From assembly GCA_023425865.1 (NCBI GenBank), contig JAFABV010000080.1, forward strand, positions 1 through 64,000: a stretch of DNA of 64,000 nucleotides, in the 5' to 3' direction. Of this stretch, positions 36,875 through 45,781 are shown piece after piece. Each line of letters opens with the position of its first letter. The stretch's first letter is position 1. The position numbers and the translations under genes were made by a program. Source of the DNA: Bacteroidota bacterium (GTDB taxonomy: Bacteria; Bacteroidota; Bacteroidia; Bacteroidales; Bacteroidaceae). The notes beneath the pieces are model-generated. The model saw only the letters and a list, made by a program, of their open reading frames with translations. It was not told the origin of the DNA and did no database searches.

Positions 36875-36916
36875 AATTCAAAATCATAATTCATAATTCA
36901 TAATTCAAAATTTTAC
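36866..36916. repeat. Heptamer repeats overlapping the response-regulator start
   Basis: On the minus strand the unit TTATGAA/TTTTGAA is repeated about seven times with a period of seven. Each TTATGAA carries an ATG, so several ATGs in different frames precede the real start at 36874; the upstream ones run into stops near the gene start. A related array lies at 55811-55841. Confidence 0.75.
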
Positions 36917-37016
36917 TAAGCGTGTTACAGTGGATGATGGCTGAGCTGATATATATATCGCAAATTGGCTGCACCAAACCGCAGAAGTGCTATTATTTAC
37001 AATAACTCCTTCTTCA

Positions 37017-38291
37017 TTATCCTTCTTCACCCTTCACTTTATAGGTGGCTTCCGCATTCAGTGGGATGCTGAGGTACACCTCATAGGTTTTCTCGCTGTC
37101 GTTGAGTTCGAGCTTGTATCCACTGCCGTAGATGAGGTCGAGTCGTTGCTTGATATTCTTCAGTCCCAGTCCGCCCTCCGAGGGCACAGCCTCGTTACTT
37201 TTCGTGGGAGCCTTCTTACTGTTGATGCACCTGAAGATGAGGTTGCCGTCCTCGGCGTCCATGATGATGCTGATGAAGCTCTCCTGCTCGTAGCTCACCC
37301 CGTGCTTGAAGGCATTCTCAAGGAAGGTGATGAGCAGCAGGGGTGGGATGAGGCCCTCCGAGAGGTTGGCGGGGATGTCGACGTCTACGTTTACCTTTTG
37401 GGTGTAGCGCAGTTTCATCAGCCTGACATAGTTGCGCAAAAACTCCACCTCCTTGAGGATGGGTATGAGGCTCTTGTCGCCTTCGTAGAGCATATAGCGC
37501 ATCATCCTCGACAGCTCCACGATGGTGGTCTTGGCCTTGTCGGGGTCGATGTCGACCAGCGCGTGGATGTTGTTGAGGGTGTTCATGAAGAAGTGGGGGT
37601 TGATTTGGTATTTCAGATACTCCAACTGGTGCTGCAGGTTCTGATTCTCTAACTTCTGCATATCGTGGAGGTCTTTTTCATTCTTGAAGTATAGCTTTAC
37701 CCCCAGGTTGAGGCCCAACAGTCCCACGAGCACCAGCACGCCGATGAGGTCGGCCTGTCCGATGAAGAACGGTGGCATGTGGTCGTTGAACCGCTCTTTG
37801 TCATTGCCGGGATGCTGGCGGCGGGGGGCGCTGTGTGGAGGAGCGGCGGCAGTGGTTGCCGCCGAGTCGCCCATCGGGGTGGAATGAGGGGCTGTGCCGT
37901 CAGGATAGGCAAAGGCCGCGGGTGGCATGTCCTGTGTGCCGGGTGGTATCTCACCCGGACGGATGCCTTGCATGGGTAAATGCCTGTGCTTGGGTTTGCT
38001 CACGCATTCTAAGGTCACGAACACGGCGATGAGGCACACCAAGGTGACGAGGTACATCATCAGTTTCTGCTTGTAGATGAGCAGTGGCGCGAGAATGAAG
38101 TTGTGGACGAGGAAGATGACGAGGAAGATGGAAAATATGGTCCATATATGGAACACCTCGTTCCATTGGAACACCAGCCGTGAGTCGGACGTGGTGCGGA
38201 AGTATAGGCTGGCCACCGGGGCCAAGTAAAGCAGTAGCCACAGTCCGAGGTAGATGAGGTTTTCCTTGCTGACGTGTAGAAATTTTGCCAT
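37017..38291 (-). CDS. LytS-type sensor histidine kinase
   Basis: Inner-membrane histidine kinase of the His_kinase (LytS/YehU) group; 424 residues. Transmembrane segments lie at about 12-30, 48-72, 76-97 and 183-203. Between the third and fourth is a Pro/Ala-rich, probably periplasmic loop (about 100-180). The phosphoacceptor His is in LEYLKYQINPHFFMNTLNNI, and the ATPase has PPLLLITFLENAFKHG and EGGLGLKNIKQRL. No separate sensor domain is recognisable. Partner regulator is the LytTR gene directly downstream. Neighbouring VTC and DUF4353-type genes are possible targets. Confidence 0.95.
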   Translation of the reverse strand: MAKFLHVSKENLIYLGLWLLLYLAPVASLYFRTTSDSRLVFQWNEVFHIWTIFSIFLVIFLVHNFILAPLLIYKQKLMMYLVTLVCLIAVFVTLECVSKPKHRHLPMQGIRPGEIPPGTQDMPPAAFAYPDGTAPHSTPMGDSAATTAAAPPHSAPRRQHPGNDKERFNDHMPPFFIGQADLIGVLVLVGLLGLNLGVKLYFKNEKDLHDMQKLENQNLQHQLEYLKYQINPHFFMNTLNNIHALVDIDPDKAKTTIVELSRMMRYMLYEGDKSLIPILKEVEFLRNYVRLMKLRYTQKVNVDVDIPANLSEGLIPPLLLITFLENAFKHGVSYEQESFISIIMDAEDGNLIFRCINSKKAPTKSNEAVPSEGGLGLKNIKQRLDLIYGSGYKLELNDSEKTYEVYLSIPLNAEATYKVKGEEG

Positions 38292-38403
38292 AAGTCGTGT
38301 TTGTATGATAACGTGGGGAGGTGTGCTTTATTGTAGGTATCGGTTCCTTTGTGCCGCGGTATTGTGTGTGGAAAGAATGGTGTCGGGGCATGGCACCCGA
38401 CAT

Positions 38404-38433
38404 CCCCCGATGCGTCGCTTGACACATCGGGGG
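38404..38433 (-). terminator. Hairpin downstream of the histidine-kinase promoter region
   Basis: CCCCCGATG and CATCGGGGG pair around a 12-base loop, 50-80 bp downstream of the DUF4353-like gene on the minus strand. It probably ends that transcript; there is no T tract. Confidence 0.5.
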
Positions 38434-38481
38434 GGGGGAGAACGTGCTTGTCTGGTGGCGATGGGCGCCTAAGAAAGGTTA

Positions 38482-40263
38482 TTACCACCATCCGCCGGGC
38501 CGATTGCCACCGCCCATGCCGCCGGTAGAGGAGCCGATGCTCGAATAGGGCGATGCCAACGACGAGACGGTGCCCACGGTGGTGCCATCGACAGCAACGG
38601 TGTAGCTGCCACCCTTGGTAAGGCCTGGTGCTGAGAACAGGAAGGCAACCGTGTTGCCGTAGCTACGGCCCATTACAAAGCTGGCTACCGCAGTGCTGCC
38701 ATTGTTGATACTGATGGTGGAACCCGAGCTCACCGAGCCGCCGTAAGCGATGCTGGGCTGCGAGGACGATGAGGCGGGATAGCTCTCGCCACCACCCACG
38801 GCCATCAGGGTGCCGCCAGAGATGGAGACGCTGTACCCCTCGGCCGCGTCGATGCCACACTCTGGCGAGGTGGAACCGTAGGCCAGTGTCGTGCCTCCTT
38901 TAATATATAGGTTGCGGTTGGAGTCTATGCCATCGTTATTCACCGAGAAGGCATACACATTTCCTCCGCTGATGGTCAGGTCGTAAGCCGAATTGAAGGC
39001 GTCATCGTAGGCATAAACCTCTGTGGTGCCTCCTGTGATGGTCATTGTGCCCTTGGCCTCAATGCCCTCGGCACCCTCACCGCCGCTGGCCTTCACCATG
39101 ATGGTGCCGCCGTTGATCTGCAGGTTGCCGTCGGCCTTGATGCCCTTGGGTTTGCTGTCGAGGCTGCTCGAATAGGTGTAAGTCTTGCCGGTAGTGACGG
39201 CTTTCACCGTGCCGTCATTGATGACGATGGCCTGGTCGCTGCTGATGCCCTTGCCGCCGGCACCGCTACTCTTTGTCAGGAGTTGCCCCCCGTTGATGGT
39301 GATGACCGAGTCGGCCTTCAGTCCGGCAGACCCAGAGACATCGTTCTCATCGGAGTCGTACTCCGAACCACCGGTGGTGATGGCCGTTACCCTGCCGCCA
39401 CTCTGTGTGTAGTAGCCGTCAGTCGAAAGTCCTTTGGCCGCCACGTCACTCACCTCCACGTTTACTACGCCACCACGGATATCTATGCCGTCGTTGCTCT
39501 TGATGCCATTGCCATTGGAGGCATTCACGTAGATGTTGCTGTTGGGGCGAATCAGAATATAGTCGTCGCTGGCAATACCGGCCTTGGTATTGGCGTCAAT
39601 ACGCAGCTTACCGCTACCCGAGAACAATAGCTGTCCCTCGCTGAACAGTGTGCCTTTTTGGTCTTCCGTGCTCGAGGCATAGCTTGTGCCGTCGCTCAGC
39701 GTGTTGGTCGTGCCGTCTTGCAATACCACATACACCCGTTTTCCGGCTTGGATGTTAATGGCCGGACCGTCGCTGTTGTGTAGCGATACTCCTGCCAGGG
39801 TCAGTTCAAATTTCTTGTTGTTATCGCTTGAGGCCACTTTGAACGATGCTTCCTCGCTACTGCCCTGTAGCACATAATTTACACCCGCGGTGGTAGAGGT
39901 CACTGTTACGTCAGCGCCGCTCACCGCCACAGTCACGCCTTCCACCTCGCCGTCGTAGCTCGCCGTCGTACCGTTGTATTTCACATAGATAGTCTTTGTG
40001 GCCGTATAATTCTCTACGTAGTCTTCGTCATCGGTGGGTATCGTTTCTGTCTCCGCCAACGCCGTAGAGTCTATATTCACATCGAGCGAGCTGAGGTCGC
40101 TGTTGGTCGTGGTGCTCGACGCCGAGCCTGTGGATGTCCCACCGGCTGAATTGCCGCCTGTGGTAATGTTGGTGTATTCCTCAAGCAGGTCGCTGTCCGA
40201 CCCGCATGCCACAAGCAGCAATCCGGCTGCTATGATGGCCATCAAAGTTTTTGCTTTCATCAT
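38482..40263 (-). CDS. DUF4353 (Cthe_2159-like) carbohydrate-binding lipoprotein
   Basis: Secreted lipoprotein, 593 residues; signal LMAIIAAGLLLVACGSDS with acylated Cys near 20. After a Ser/Thr/Gly-rich linker, residues 85-500 consist of repeating turns of the type VINDGTVKAVTTG, LQINGGTIMVKASGG and MTITGGTTEVYAYDD, which form a right-handed beta-helix. The family includes Cthe_2159 of Clostridium thermocellum, reported to bind acidic polysaccharide. The end is Gly-rich (SSTGGMGGGNRPGGWW). Genes of this family cluster with VTC, DUF4956 and CotH genes elsewhere, so it likely belongs with the 32904-35304 operon. It has its own promoter (40336-40305). Confidence 0.88.
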   Translation of the reverse strand: MMKAKTLMAIIAAGLLLVACGSDSDLLEEYTNITTGGNSAGGTSTGSASSTTTNSDLSSLDVNIDSTALAETETIPTDDEDYVENYTATKTIYVKYNGTTASYDGEVEGVTVAVSGADVTVTSTTAGVNYVLQGSSEEASFKVASSDNNKKFELTLAGVSLHNSDGPAINIQAGKRVYVVLQDGTTNTLSDGTSYASSTEDQKGTLFSEGQLLFSGSGKLRIDANTKAGIASDDYILIRPNSNIYVNASNGNGIKSNDGIDIRGGVVNVEVSDVAAKGLSTDGYYTQSGGRVTAITTGGSEYDSDENDVSGSAGLKADSVITINGGQLLTKSSGAGGKGISSDQAIVINDGTVKAVTTGKTYTYSSSLDSKPKGIKADGNLQINGGTIMVKASGGEGAEGIEAKGTMTITGGTTEVYAYDDAFNSAYDLTISGGNVYAFSVNNDGIDSNRNLYIKGGTTLAYGSTSPECGIDAAEGYSVSISGGTLMAVGGGESYPASSSSQPSIAYGGSVSSGSTISINNGSTAVASFVMGRSYGNTVAFLFSAPGLTKGGSYTVAVDGTTVGTVSSLASPYSSIGSSTGGMGGGNRPGGWW

Positions 40264-40304
40264 CTTCGCTTCTTCACGTTAATAACCTAATTATTGTCTC
40301 ATGG

Positions 40305-40336
40305 CAAAGTTAGGTATCTGCCCATATCTATGCAAA
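40305..40336 (-). promoter_or_regulatory. Promoter of the DUF4353-like gene
   Basis: Minus strand TTTG (40336-40333), 20-bp spacer, TAACTTTG (40312-40305), about 42 bp before the start. Confidence 0.7.
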
Positions 40337-40454
40337 AATATTCAATGAAGGGGCGGAAAAACAAGGTGAATGGGTAAATAATTGGTGGGTGGTGGGTATT
40401 CATTAGTAGGATAATAGAATAAAATGACGGTAAATATCAGTTTTTAACAAAACA

Positions 40455-40487
40455 TTTGTTCTATTCATTTCCTTTTTTGTACTTTTG
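40455..40487 (+). promoter_or_regulatory. Promoter of the ECF sigma gene
   Basis: TTTG (40455-40458), 21-bp spacer, TACTTTTG (40480-40487), 46 bp before the start codon at 40533. Confidence 0.7.
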
Positions 40488-40532
40488 TGAAAGAAAAGTC
40501 CCGTTAGTACAGAAGCCGTTTCTGTGTCATAT

Positions 40533-41123
40533 ATGGCAAGACTAAATACGAACTCAGACCTTGATCCAGTCAATCTACTGCAACGTCTATCCCACGAGGA
40601 TGAGGCAGCTTTTGAGATAATATTTGCTAAGTATTATCCTAAAGTTCATGCGTTTGCTTTGGGCTTGCTCAAAGAAGACGACGATGCCGATGATTTGACC
40701 CAACTGGTTTTTATCAAGGTTTGGGAGCGCCGGCTACGCATGGGCGAGGTCAAGGATTTAGATTCTTATTTATATCGAATCACCAAGAACAGTTTCTTAG
40801 ACTTAATTGAACAGAAGCAAAAGCGACAAGGTGTTTCTACGATTGACCGCATTACGGACATCCCCTCCCGTGAGTCAACCATAGACGACATCGCTGCCGA
40901 AGAGTTGAAGTTGCTGGTTGACATGGTTGTCGAGAACATGTCAGAGCAGCGTCGCAGGGTGTTTGTCTTAAGCCGTGAACAGGGAAAGACCAATCAAGAG
41001 ATTGCCGACGAACTGGGTATCAGTAAGAAAACGGTAGAGAATCACCTTTATCTTGCATTACAGGAACTGCGGAAGGTAATAAGCCTCTTCTTATTAATTG
41101 TTAATGGATTGGGGGTTCTTTGA
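40533..41123 (+). CDS. ECF sigma-70 factor of a polysaccharide-utilisation locus
   Basis: RNA polymerase sigma factor of the extracytoplasmic-function class (Bacteroidetes family 1), 196 residues. Region 2 includes FEIIFAKYYPKVHAFALGLLKEDDDADDLTQLVFIKVWERR, and region 4 REQGKTNQEIADELGISKKTVENHLYLALQELRKVI. An in-frame GTG at 40524 is possible, but the ATG at 40533 is preferred. The FecR anti-sigma gene follows after 24 bp, and a SusC receptor with an STN domain comes next, so the three form a trans-envelope signalling circuit. Its likely targets are the promoters of the SusC-SusD-sulfatase genes. Confidence 0.95.
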   Translation: MARLNTNSDLDPVNLLQRLSHEDEAAFEIIFAKYYPKVHAFALGLLKEDDDADDLTQLVFIKVWERRLRMGEVKDLDSYLYRITKNSFLDLIEQKQKRQGVSTIDRITDIPSRESTIDDIAAEELKLLVDMVVENMSEQRRRVFVLSREQGKTNQEIADELGISKKTVENHLYLALQELRKVISLFLLIVNGLGVL

Positions 41124-41147
41124 ACAAATACCGTCATAAGAAGTAAA

Positions 41148-42170
41148 ATGAGTGGCATGGACAACAAAGATAAAATCATCGATTACTTTTTCCACCATAA
41201 GGTGTCAAGACCCCTAAGAGAACGGGTCTTCAGCCTTTTGCTGCGTCATCAAGCAGATGACGGGCAAGATGCCGCACTGCGCAAACTGTGGGATGAAAGT
41301 GGGAATGAGGCAGTCGATCTGGGTGAAATGGCCACCCGGTGGAATGCGACTAAGCAAGCCGCAGGCTTGTCTTCTGTGCCTCCGAGGCTTGAAGTGGTAA
41401 AGAAGCGTCAGTTAAAGTTGTATCTCTATGCCGCCTCGCTGCTGTTGCCGTTATTGTCTATAGGCTTTGCCGTTTATTGGTATAAGGAGTCGCAGCGACA
41501 GATGGAGATGCTGGCCCAGGTCAAGATGCTTCAGGTTTCTACAGATTACGGGCAGAAGCGCGTTGTTGTCTTGCCCGACAGCAGTAAAGTTTGGCTCAAT
41601 GCAGGCTCGGTGTTGGTCTATCCTTCTTCTTTCCTTTCGTCCGAACGTAAGGTGTTCTTATCGGGCGAAGGATATTTTCAGGTAACCAAAAACCACAAGC
41701 CATTCTTGGTTTCTACCAATTATTTGCAGATGAAGGTATTGGGCACCACGTTCAATGTCAGGAGCTACACGGGTGCCCCACAGGTTAGCGTCACGCTCCA
41801 TACCGGCAAATTGCAGGTGTCGGTCTTAAACTCTTCGACCATTGACCCGTGTGTGCTTACCCCTAATCATCGTTTTGTGTATAAGCCGTTAACCGGTGAA
41901 GGCAAGATGAGTGCTGTCACCGCGGGTAGCGAATTGCAGTGGCGAGACAATGTCTTGGTGATTCCGAATTTAACCCTGTCAGAAACATTGGAGGAGATTG
42001 AGCGCACCTATAACGTCAAATGTCATCTTCTGACGCCACGGTATGGCAGTCAGCGACTCCGTGCCCATTTTAATAAGGATGAGCATCTTGACACCGTGTT
42101 GGAAGTTATCAAGGTCCTGATTCCTGGTATTAGTTACGAGATTGTGGGAAAAGATGTCTACCTGAAGTAG
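41148..42170 (+). CDS. FecR-family anti-sigma factor
   Basis: Inner-membrane anti-sigma regulator, 340 residues; the ATG at 41157 (MDNKDK) is an equally good start. A cytosolic N-terminal part (about 1-85) is followed by one transmembrane segment (YLYAASLLLPLLSIGFAVYWY, 91-111) and the periplasmic FecR domain (VSTDYGQKRVVVLPDSSKVWLNAGS ... GEGYFQVTKNHKPFLVST). The C-terminal 70 residues (LSETLEEIERTYNVKCHL) are the DUF4974 domain. It presumably holds the neighbouring ECF sigma factor until the SusC receptor's STN domain signals that substrate is bound. A hairpin terminator follows. Confidence 0.95.
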   Translation: MSGMDNKDKIIDYFFHHKVSRPLRERVFSLLLRHQADDGQDAALRKLWDESGNEAVDLGEMATRWNATKQAAGLSSVPPRLEVVKKRQLKLYLYAASLLLPLLSIGFAVYWYKESQRQMEMLAQVKMLQVSTDYGQKRVVVLPDSSKVWLNAGSVLVYPSSFLSSERKVFLSGEGYFQVTKNHKPFLVSTNYLQMKVLGTTFNVRSYTGAPQVSVTLHTGKLQVSVLNSSTIDPCVLTPNHRFVYKPLTGEGKMSAVTAGSELQWRDNVLVIPNLTLSETLEEIERTYNVKCHLLTPRYGSQRLRAHFNKDEHLDTVLEVIKVLIPGISYEIVGKDVYLK

Positions 42171-42224
42171 TAGGCATCTTTTTCTGGCTTTCATGCCCAC
42201 GTTTCGTTGTTGACATAATTTAAC

Positions 42225-42251
42225 ACACCCGCCTTGGGTGTTTTATTATTT
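42225..42251 (+). terminator. Terminator between FecR and SusC genes
   Basis: ACACCC, loop GCCTT, GGGTGT, then TTTATTATTTT. It separates the regulatory genes from the SusC operon, which must then start from a promoter in 42252-42291; I saw no TAnnTTTG there, as expected for an ECF promoter. Confidence 0.75.
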
Positions 42252-42291
42252 TATGCCGTCTCTGATTATATACTAACCAAATCTGCCGTGT

Positions 42292-45200
42292 ATGCATAGT
42301 AAGAACAATCAAGTACTAAAGTTGACGCTGGGACTGCTGTTAGTTGGGGCAGTCTCGGCAAATGCCCAAAAGGTATCCTTCAATGGCGAGCGCTTGTCTC
42401 TGTCCAAGGCTTTTGAGCGTATTGAGTCGTTGTCGAAGTATAAAATCGAGTACAATGCCTCGCAGTTGAACGTAAACCGTGTGGTTACCTTAAATCAAAA
42501 GAACAAAGACGTACTCGAGGTGGTGGGCGACTTGCTGAAAGGGTCGGGTTTCACCTATACCGTGAATGGCAACTATATTCTTGTAAAACCCGCGCAGCAA
42601 CAGGCCAAGAAGTCCACTAAGGTGGAAGGCGTGGTCAAAGACGCTGCTGGCGAGCCGGTGATTGGTGCCACCGTCATGCAGTCTGGGACGCGCAACGGTA
42701 CTGTTACCGACATCGACGGGCGCTTTGTCATCGATGTTCCGGAAGGAGCTATGCTTACCGTTTCTTATTTAGGCTACAAGGACATTACCACCAAGGCTTC
42801 CGCCAACATGAATATTTCGATGGAAAGTTCGGTAGAGGCGTTGGACGAGGTTGTGGTCGTGGGATATGGTACCCAGAAAAAGGCCAACCTCACGGGATCG
42901 GTGTCACAGGTGAAGATGGATGAGGTACTGGGCGACCGACCTGTTGTCAGCGTTGCCTCTGCCCTTCAGGGAGCCATGCCCGGTCTTACCATCGGTGGCG
43001 GTTCTGGCCCTGGTGTTGCCAAGTCTGTCAACATTCGTGGTGCCGTTTCTATTAACGGTGGTTCTCCGCTCGTGCTGATAGATAATGTAGAGGGCGACCT
43101 CAGTTCGCTCAATCCCGAGGATATCGAGAGTGTCACCGTTCTCAAAGACGCTGCCAGCTCAGCCATCTACGGCGCGCGTGCCGCGGGAGGCGTGGTATTG
43201 GTAACGCTCAAGCATCCACAGTCTGGCGAGCGTTTCTCTGTCAATTACAATTTCAATGTGGGTTGGGAAGACGCTTACAACTACATCAAGCAGGCCTCAC
43301 TCACCGAGTATCTCGATGGCTATCTTGAGGCTGGATACTCCAACTCTTATTGGGCTGGCAATGGCGAAGTGTCTAAATGGCGCGACTACTTGGCACAGTA
43401 TAAGAAAGATCCCAGTTCGCTGGCTACTGTGGGCGACGGCATCTTCAAGGATACCGACGGCAAAGTGTATTGGCTGAGCGAAAACCAGTTGGCCAAGAAC
43501 ATCATGTCTACCGGTTCGATCACTAAGCACAACATCACCGTTTCTGGTGGAACCGACAGGATCAGGTATCGCATCTCGGGCAGTCTCAACCGTGAAAACG
43601 GCCCCTTGGTTACCAAGAAAGACATGTTCCGCCATAAGACTATCAACGGTTTCGTCTCGGCCGACGTGCTCAAGTGGTTTACCCAGGAGGCCACCATCTC
43701 GTATGCCACCACCACCCGCACCAATCCAGAGAACATCGGGAATATGTATGGTTTCTACACCTCTCGACTCATCAACTATTATCCCGAGGGCAATATTCCC
43801 GCGGAAATCTTGGGCACCAACGAAGACTTACCCTCACAGACGCCGTTCAACATGATTACCTATGCGCCGGTGTCTCATCATGAGCGCTCTATTCCCCGTA
43901 TCTCTCTGCGCTCCATCATTAAGCCTCTGGCCGGATGGACCATCACCGGAGAGTACACCTATGATCGCAACGACGTCAATTATAGTTTCTATTCCGGACG
44001 TTTCCGCTTTGCCGATGTGCAGCTTACACCTAAGTATTCTACCGAGATAGGGCAAGACTTCTATCGCCAGTACGATACCACCACCAAGTACAACGCGCTC
44101 AACATCTTCAGCAACTACGAGCATACGTGGGGCAAACACAATTTCAAGGCGATGGTCGGTTTCAACCAGGAGAAGTCATACTATCGTTATTTTTATGCCA
44201 ATGGTCTGGCCCAGGCCACGCCGAGCGTACCCTCGTTTGCCGGTGCCACGGGTGAGAAGACCATCATCGACCAGTATTCAGAGTACACCATCCGCAGTGG
44301 CTTTGCCCGTCTCAACTATGCCTTCGCCGACCGCTACCTCCTTGAGCTCAACGGCCGCTACGATGGCTCGTCAAAGTTCCCCAAAGACCACCGCTTCGGT
44401 TTCTTCCCTTCTGTCAGCGTAGGTTGGCGTATGGGGCAGGAGTCTTTCATGAAGTGGTCACACTCATGGCTCGACGATTTCAAGATTCGCCTGTCTTACG
44501 GTTCGGTGGGCAACCAGCGTATCGACCCGTATCGGTTCACGCCTACCATGACGGTGTCGAGCACCGGAACCTATGTTCTCGATAATGGTGGCAAGACCAC
44601 ATATATCACCTCACCGGGGTTGGTGAGCAGCAATTTCACTTGGGAAAATGTAAAGACCTTCAATGTGGGCTTCGACCTCTATGCTTTCAACAACCGCCTG
44701 ACCACCACCTTCGACTGGTATAGCCGCAAGACCACAGGCATGCTGGCTGCCGGCATCGAAATCCCTGACGTGGTAGGCACCAGTGCCCCACTGCAGAATG
44801 TTGCCGACATGCGCAACAATGGATGGGACCTGAACATCACCTGGCGCGACCGCATTGGCGACTTCAGCTATCGCATTGGTTTCAATATCTACGACAGCCA
44901 AGCCAAGATTACCAAATATAACAACGAGTCTGGCTTGCTCTCCGATTATTATGTAGGCCAGAAGATTGGCGAAATCTGGGGTTATGTGGCCGACGGCTAT
45001 TACTCCATCGACGACTTCAACCTCGATGATGCCAAGAAAGGCGTATGGACCCTGAAGGAGGGTGTGACCCGCATCAACGGTTTCAATCCGCAGCCCGGCG
45101 ACATGAAGTTCAAGGACCTCGACGACGATGGCGTCATCACCGTGGGCGAGGGCACCGTTTCCAAACCCGGCGACCGCAAGATCATCGGCAACAACGCCTC

Positions 45201-45768
45201 ACGCTATCAGTTTGGTGCCAGTCTGGGTGCCACGTATCGCGGCTTCAGCTTAGACATACTCCTCCAGGGTGTGGGCAAGCGCGATTATTGGCTTGGTGGC
45301 GCGGCCATCTTCCCCTTTGCTGGCGCGGGTGCCGGTGACGCTGTTTTCCAGCCGCTTTATTACAACCAGACCGATTATTGGACAGCCAAAAGCTATGATC
45401 CCGAAAGCCCCGACTATATGGTGGCTACCAATCCCAATAGCACGCTCTTCCGTATCTATGACCAGGGCAACAACGTGGGCTCAAACACACGTGTGAGCGA
45501 CCGTTACCTGCAGAATGCGGCCTATCTCCGCATCAAAAACCTCACCCTCTCTTATACCTTACCGAAAGTGTGGGTTAGAAAAGTGCTGATGCAGGATGCC
45601 AAAGTCTATCTGAGCATCGAAAACCTGGCCACTTTCAGTCACCTGCCCAAGGGCTACGACCCCGAAGGAACCTCTGCCGGGTCAGCTACCAATGTGCTCA
45701 GTAATGGCATCTCTTGGACCTACCCCTACTATCGTACTATATCATTAGGTGCCAGTCTCACGTTTTAA
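42292..45768 (+). CDS. susC: SusC/RagA-family TonB-dependent receptor with STN domain
   Basis: Outer-membrane TonB-dependent glycan importer, 1158 residues. Order: signal peptide (LKLTLGLLLVGAVSANAQ), STN domain (about 27-100: VSFNGERLSLSKAFERIESLSKYKIEYN), carboxypeptidase-regulatory-like domain (110-185, VEGVVKDAAGEPVIGATVMQSG), TonB box/linker (LDEVVVVGYGTQKKANLTGSV), plug (about 205-315, INGGSPLVLIDNVEGDLSSLNPEDIESVTVLKD), then the barrel to the terminal Phe (RTISLGASLTF). The STN domain shows that it signals to the FecR/ECF pair upstream. It pairs with the SusD gene 13 bp downstream. The gene symbol is the family name; substrate unknown, although the sulfatase points to a sulfated glycan. 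Confidence 0.97.
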   Translation: MHSKNNQVLKLTLGLLLVGAVSANAQKVSFNGERLSLSKAFERIESLSKYKIEYNASQLNVNRVVTLNQKNKDVLEVVGDLLKGSGFTYTVNGNYILVKPAQQQAKKSTKVEGVVKDAAGEPVIGATVMQSGTRNGTVTDIDGRFVIDVPEGAMLTVSYLGYKDITTKASANMNISMESSVEALDEVVVVGYGTQKKANLTGSVSQVKMDEVLGDRPVVSVASALQGAMPGLTIGGGSGPGVAKSVNIRGAVSINGGSPLVLIDNVEGDLSSLNPEDIESVTVLKDAASSAIYGARAAGGVVLVTLKHPQSGERFSVNYNFNVGWEDAYNYIKQASLTEYLDGYLEAGYSNSYWAGNGEVSKWRDYLAQYKKDPSSLATVGDGIFKDTDGKVYWLSENQLAKNIMSTGSITKHNITVSGGTDRIRYRISGSLNRENGPLVTKKDMFRHKTINGFVSADVLKWFTQEATISYATTTRTNPENIGNMYGFYTSRLINYYPEGNIPAEILGTNEDLPSQTPFNMITYAPVSHHERSIPRISLRSIIKPLAGWTITGEYTYDRNDVNYSFYSGRFRFADVQLTPKYSTEIGQDFYRQYDTTTKYNALNIFSNYEHTWGKHNFKAMVGFNQEKSYYRYFYANGLAQATPSVPSFAGATGEKTIIDQYSEYTIRSGFARLNYAFADRYLLELNGRYDGSSKFPKDHRFGFFPSVSVGWRMGQESFMKWSHSWLDDFKIRLSYGSVGNQRIDPYRFTPTMTVSSTGTYVLDNGGKTTYITSPGLVSSNFTWENVKTFNVGFDLYAFNNRLTTTFDWYSRKTTGMLAAGIEIPDVVGTSAPLQNVADMRNNGWDLNITWRDRIGDFSYRIGFNIYDSQAKITKYNNESGLLSDYYVGQKIGEIWGYVADGYYSIDDFNLDDAKKGVWTLKEGVTRINGFNPQPGDMKFKDLDDDGVITVGEGTVSKPGDRKIIGNNASRYQFGASLGATYRGFSLDILLQGVGKRDYWLGGAAIFPFAGAGAGDAVFQPLYYNQTDYWTAKSYDPESPDYMVATNPNSTLFRIYDQGNNVGSNTRVSDRYLQNAAYLRIKNLTLSYTLPKVWVRKVLMQDAKVYLSIENLATFSHLPKGYDPEGTSAGSATNVLSNGISWTYPYYRTISLGASLTF

Positions 45769-45781
45769 CCATTAGCTCATT

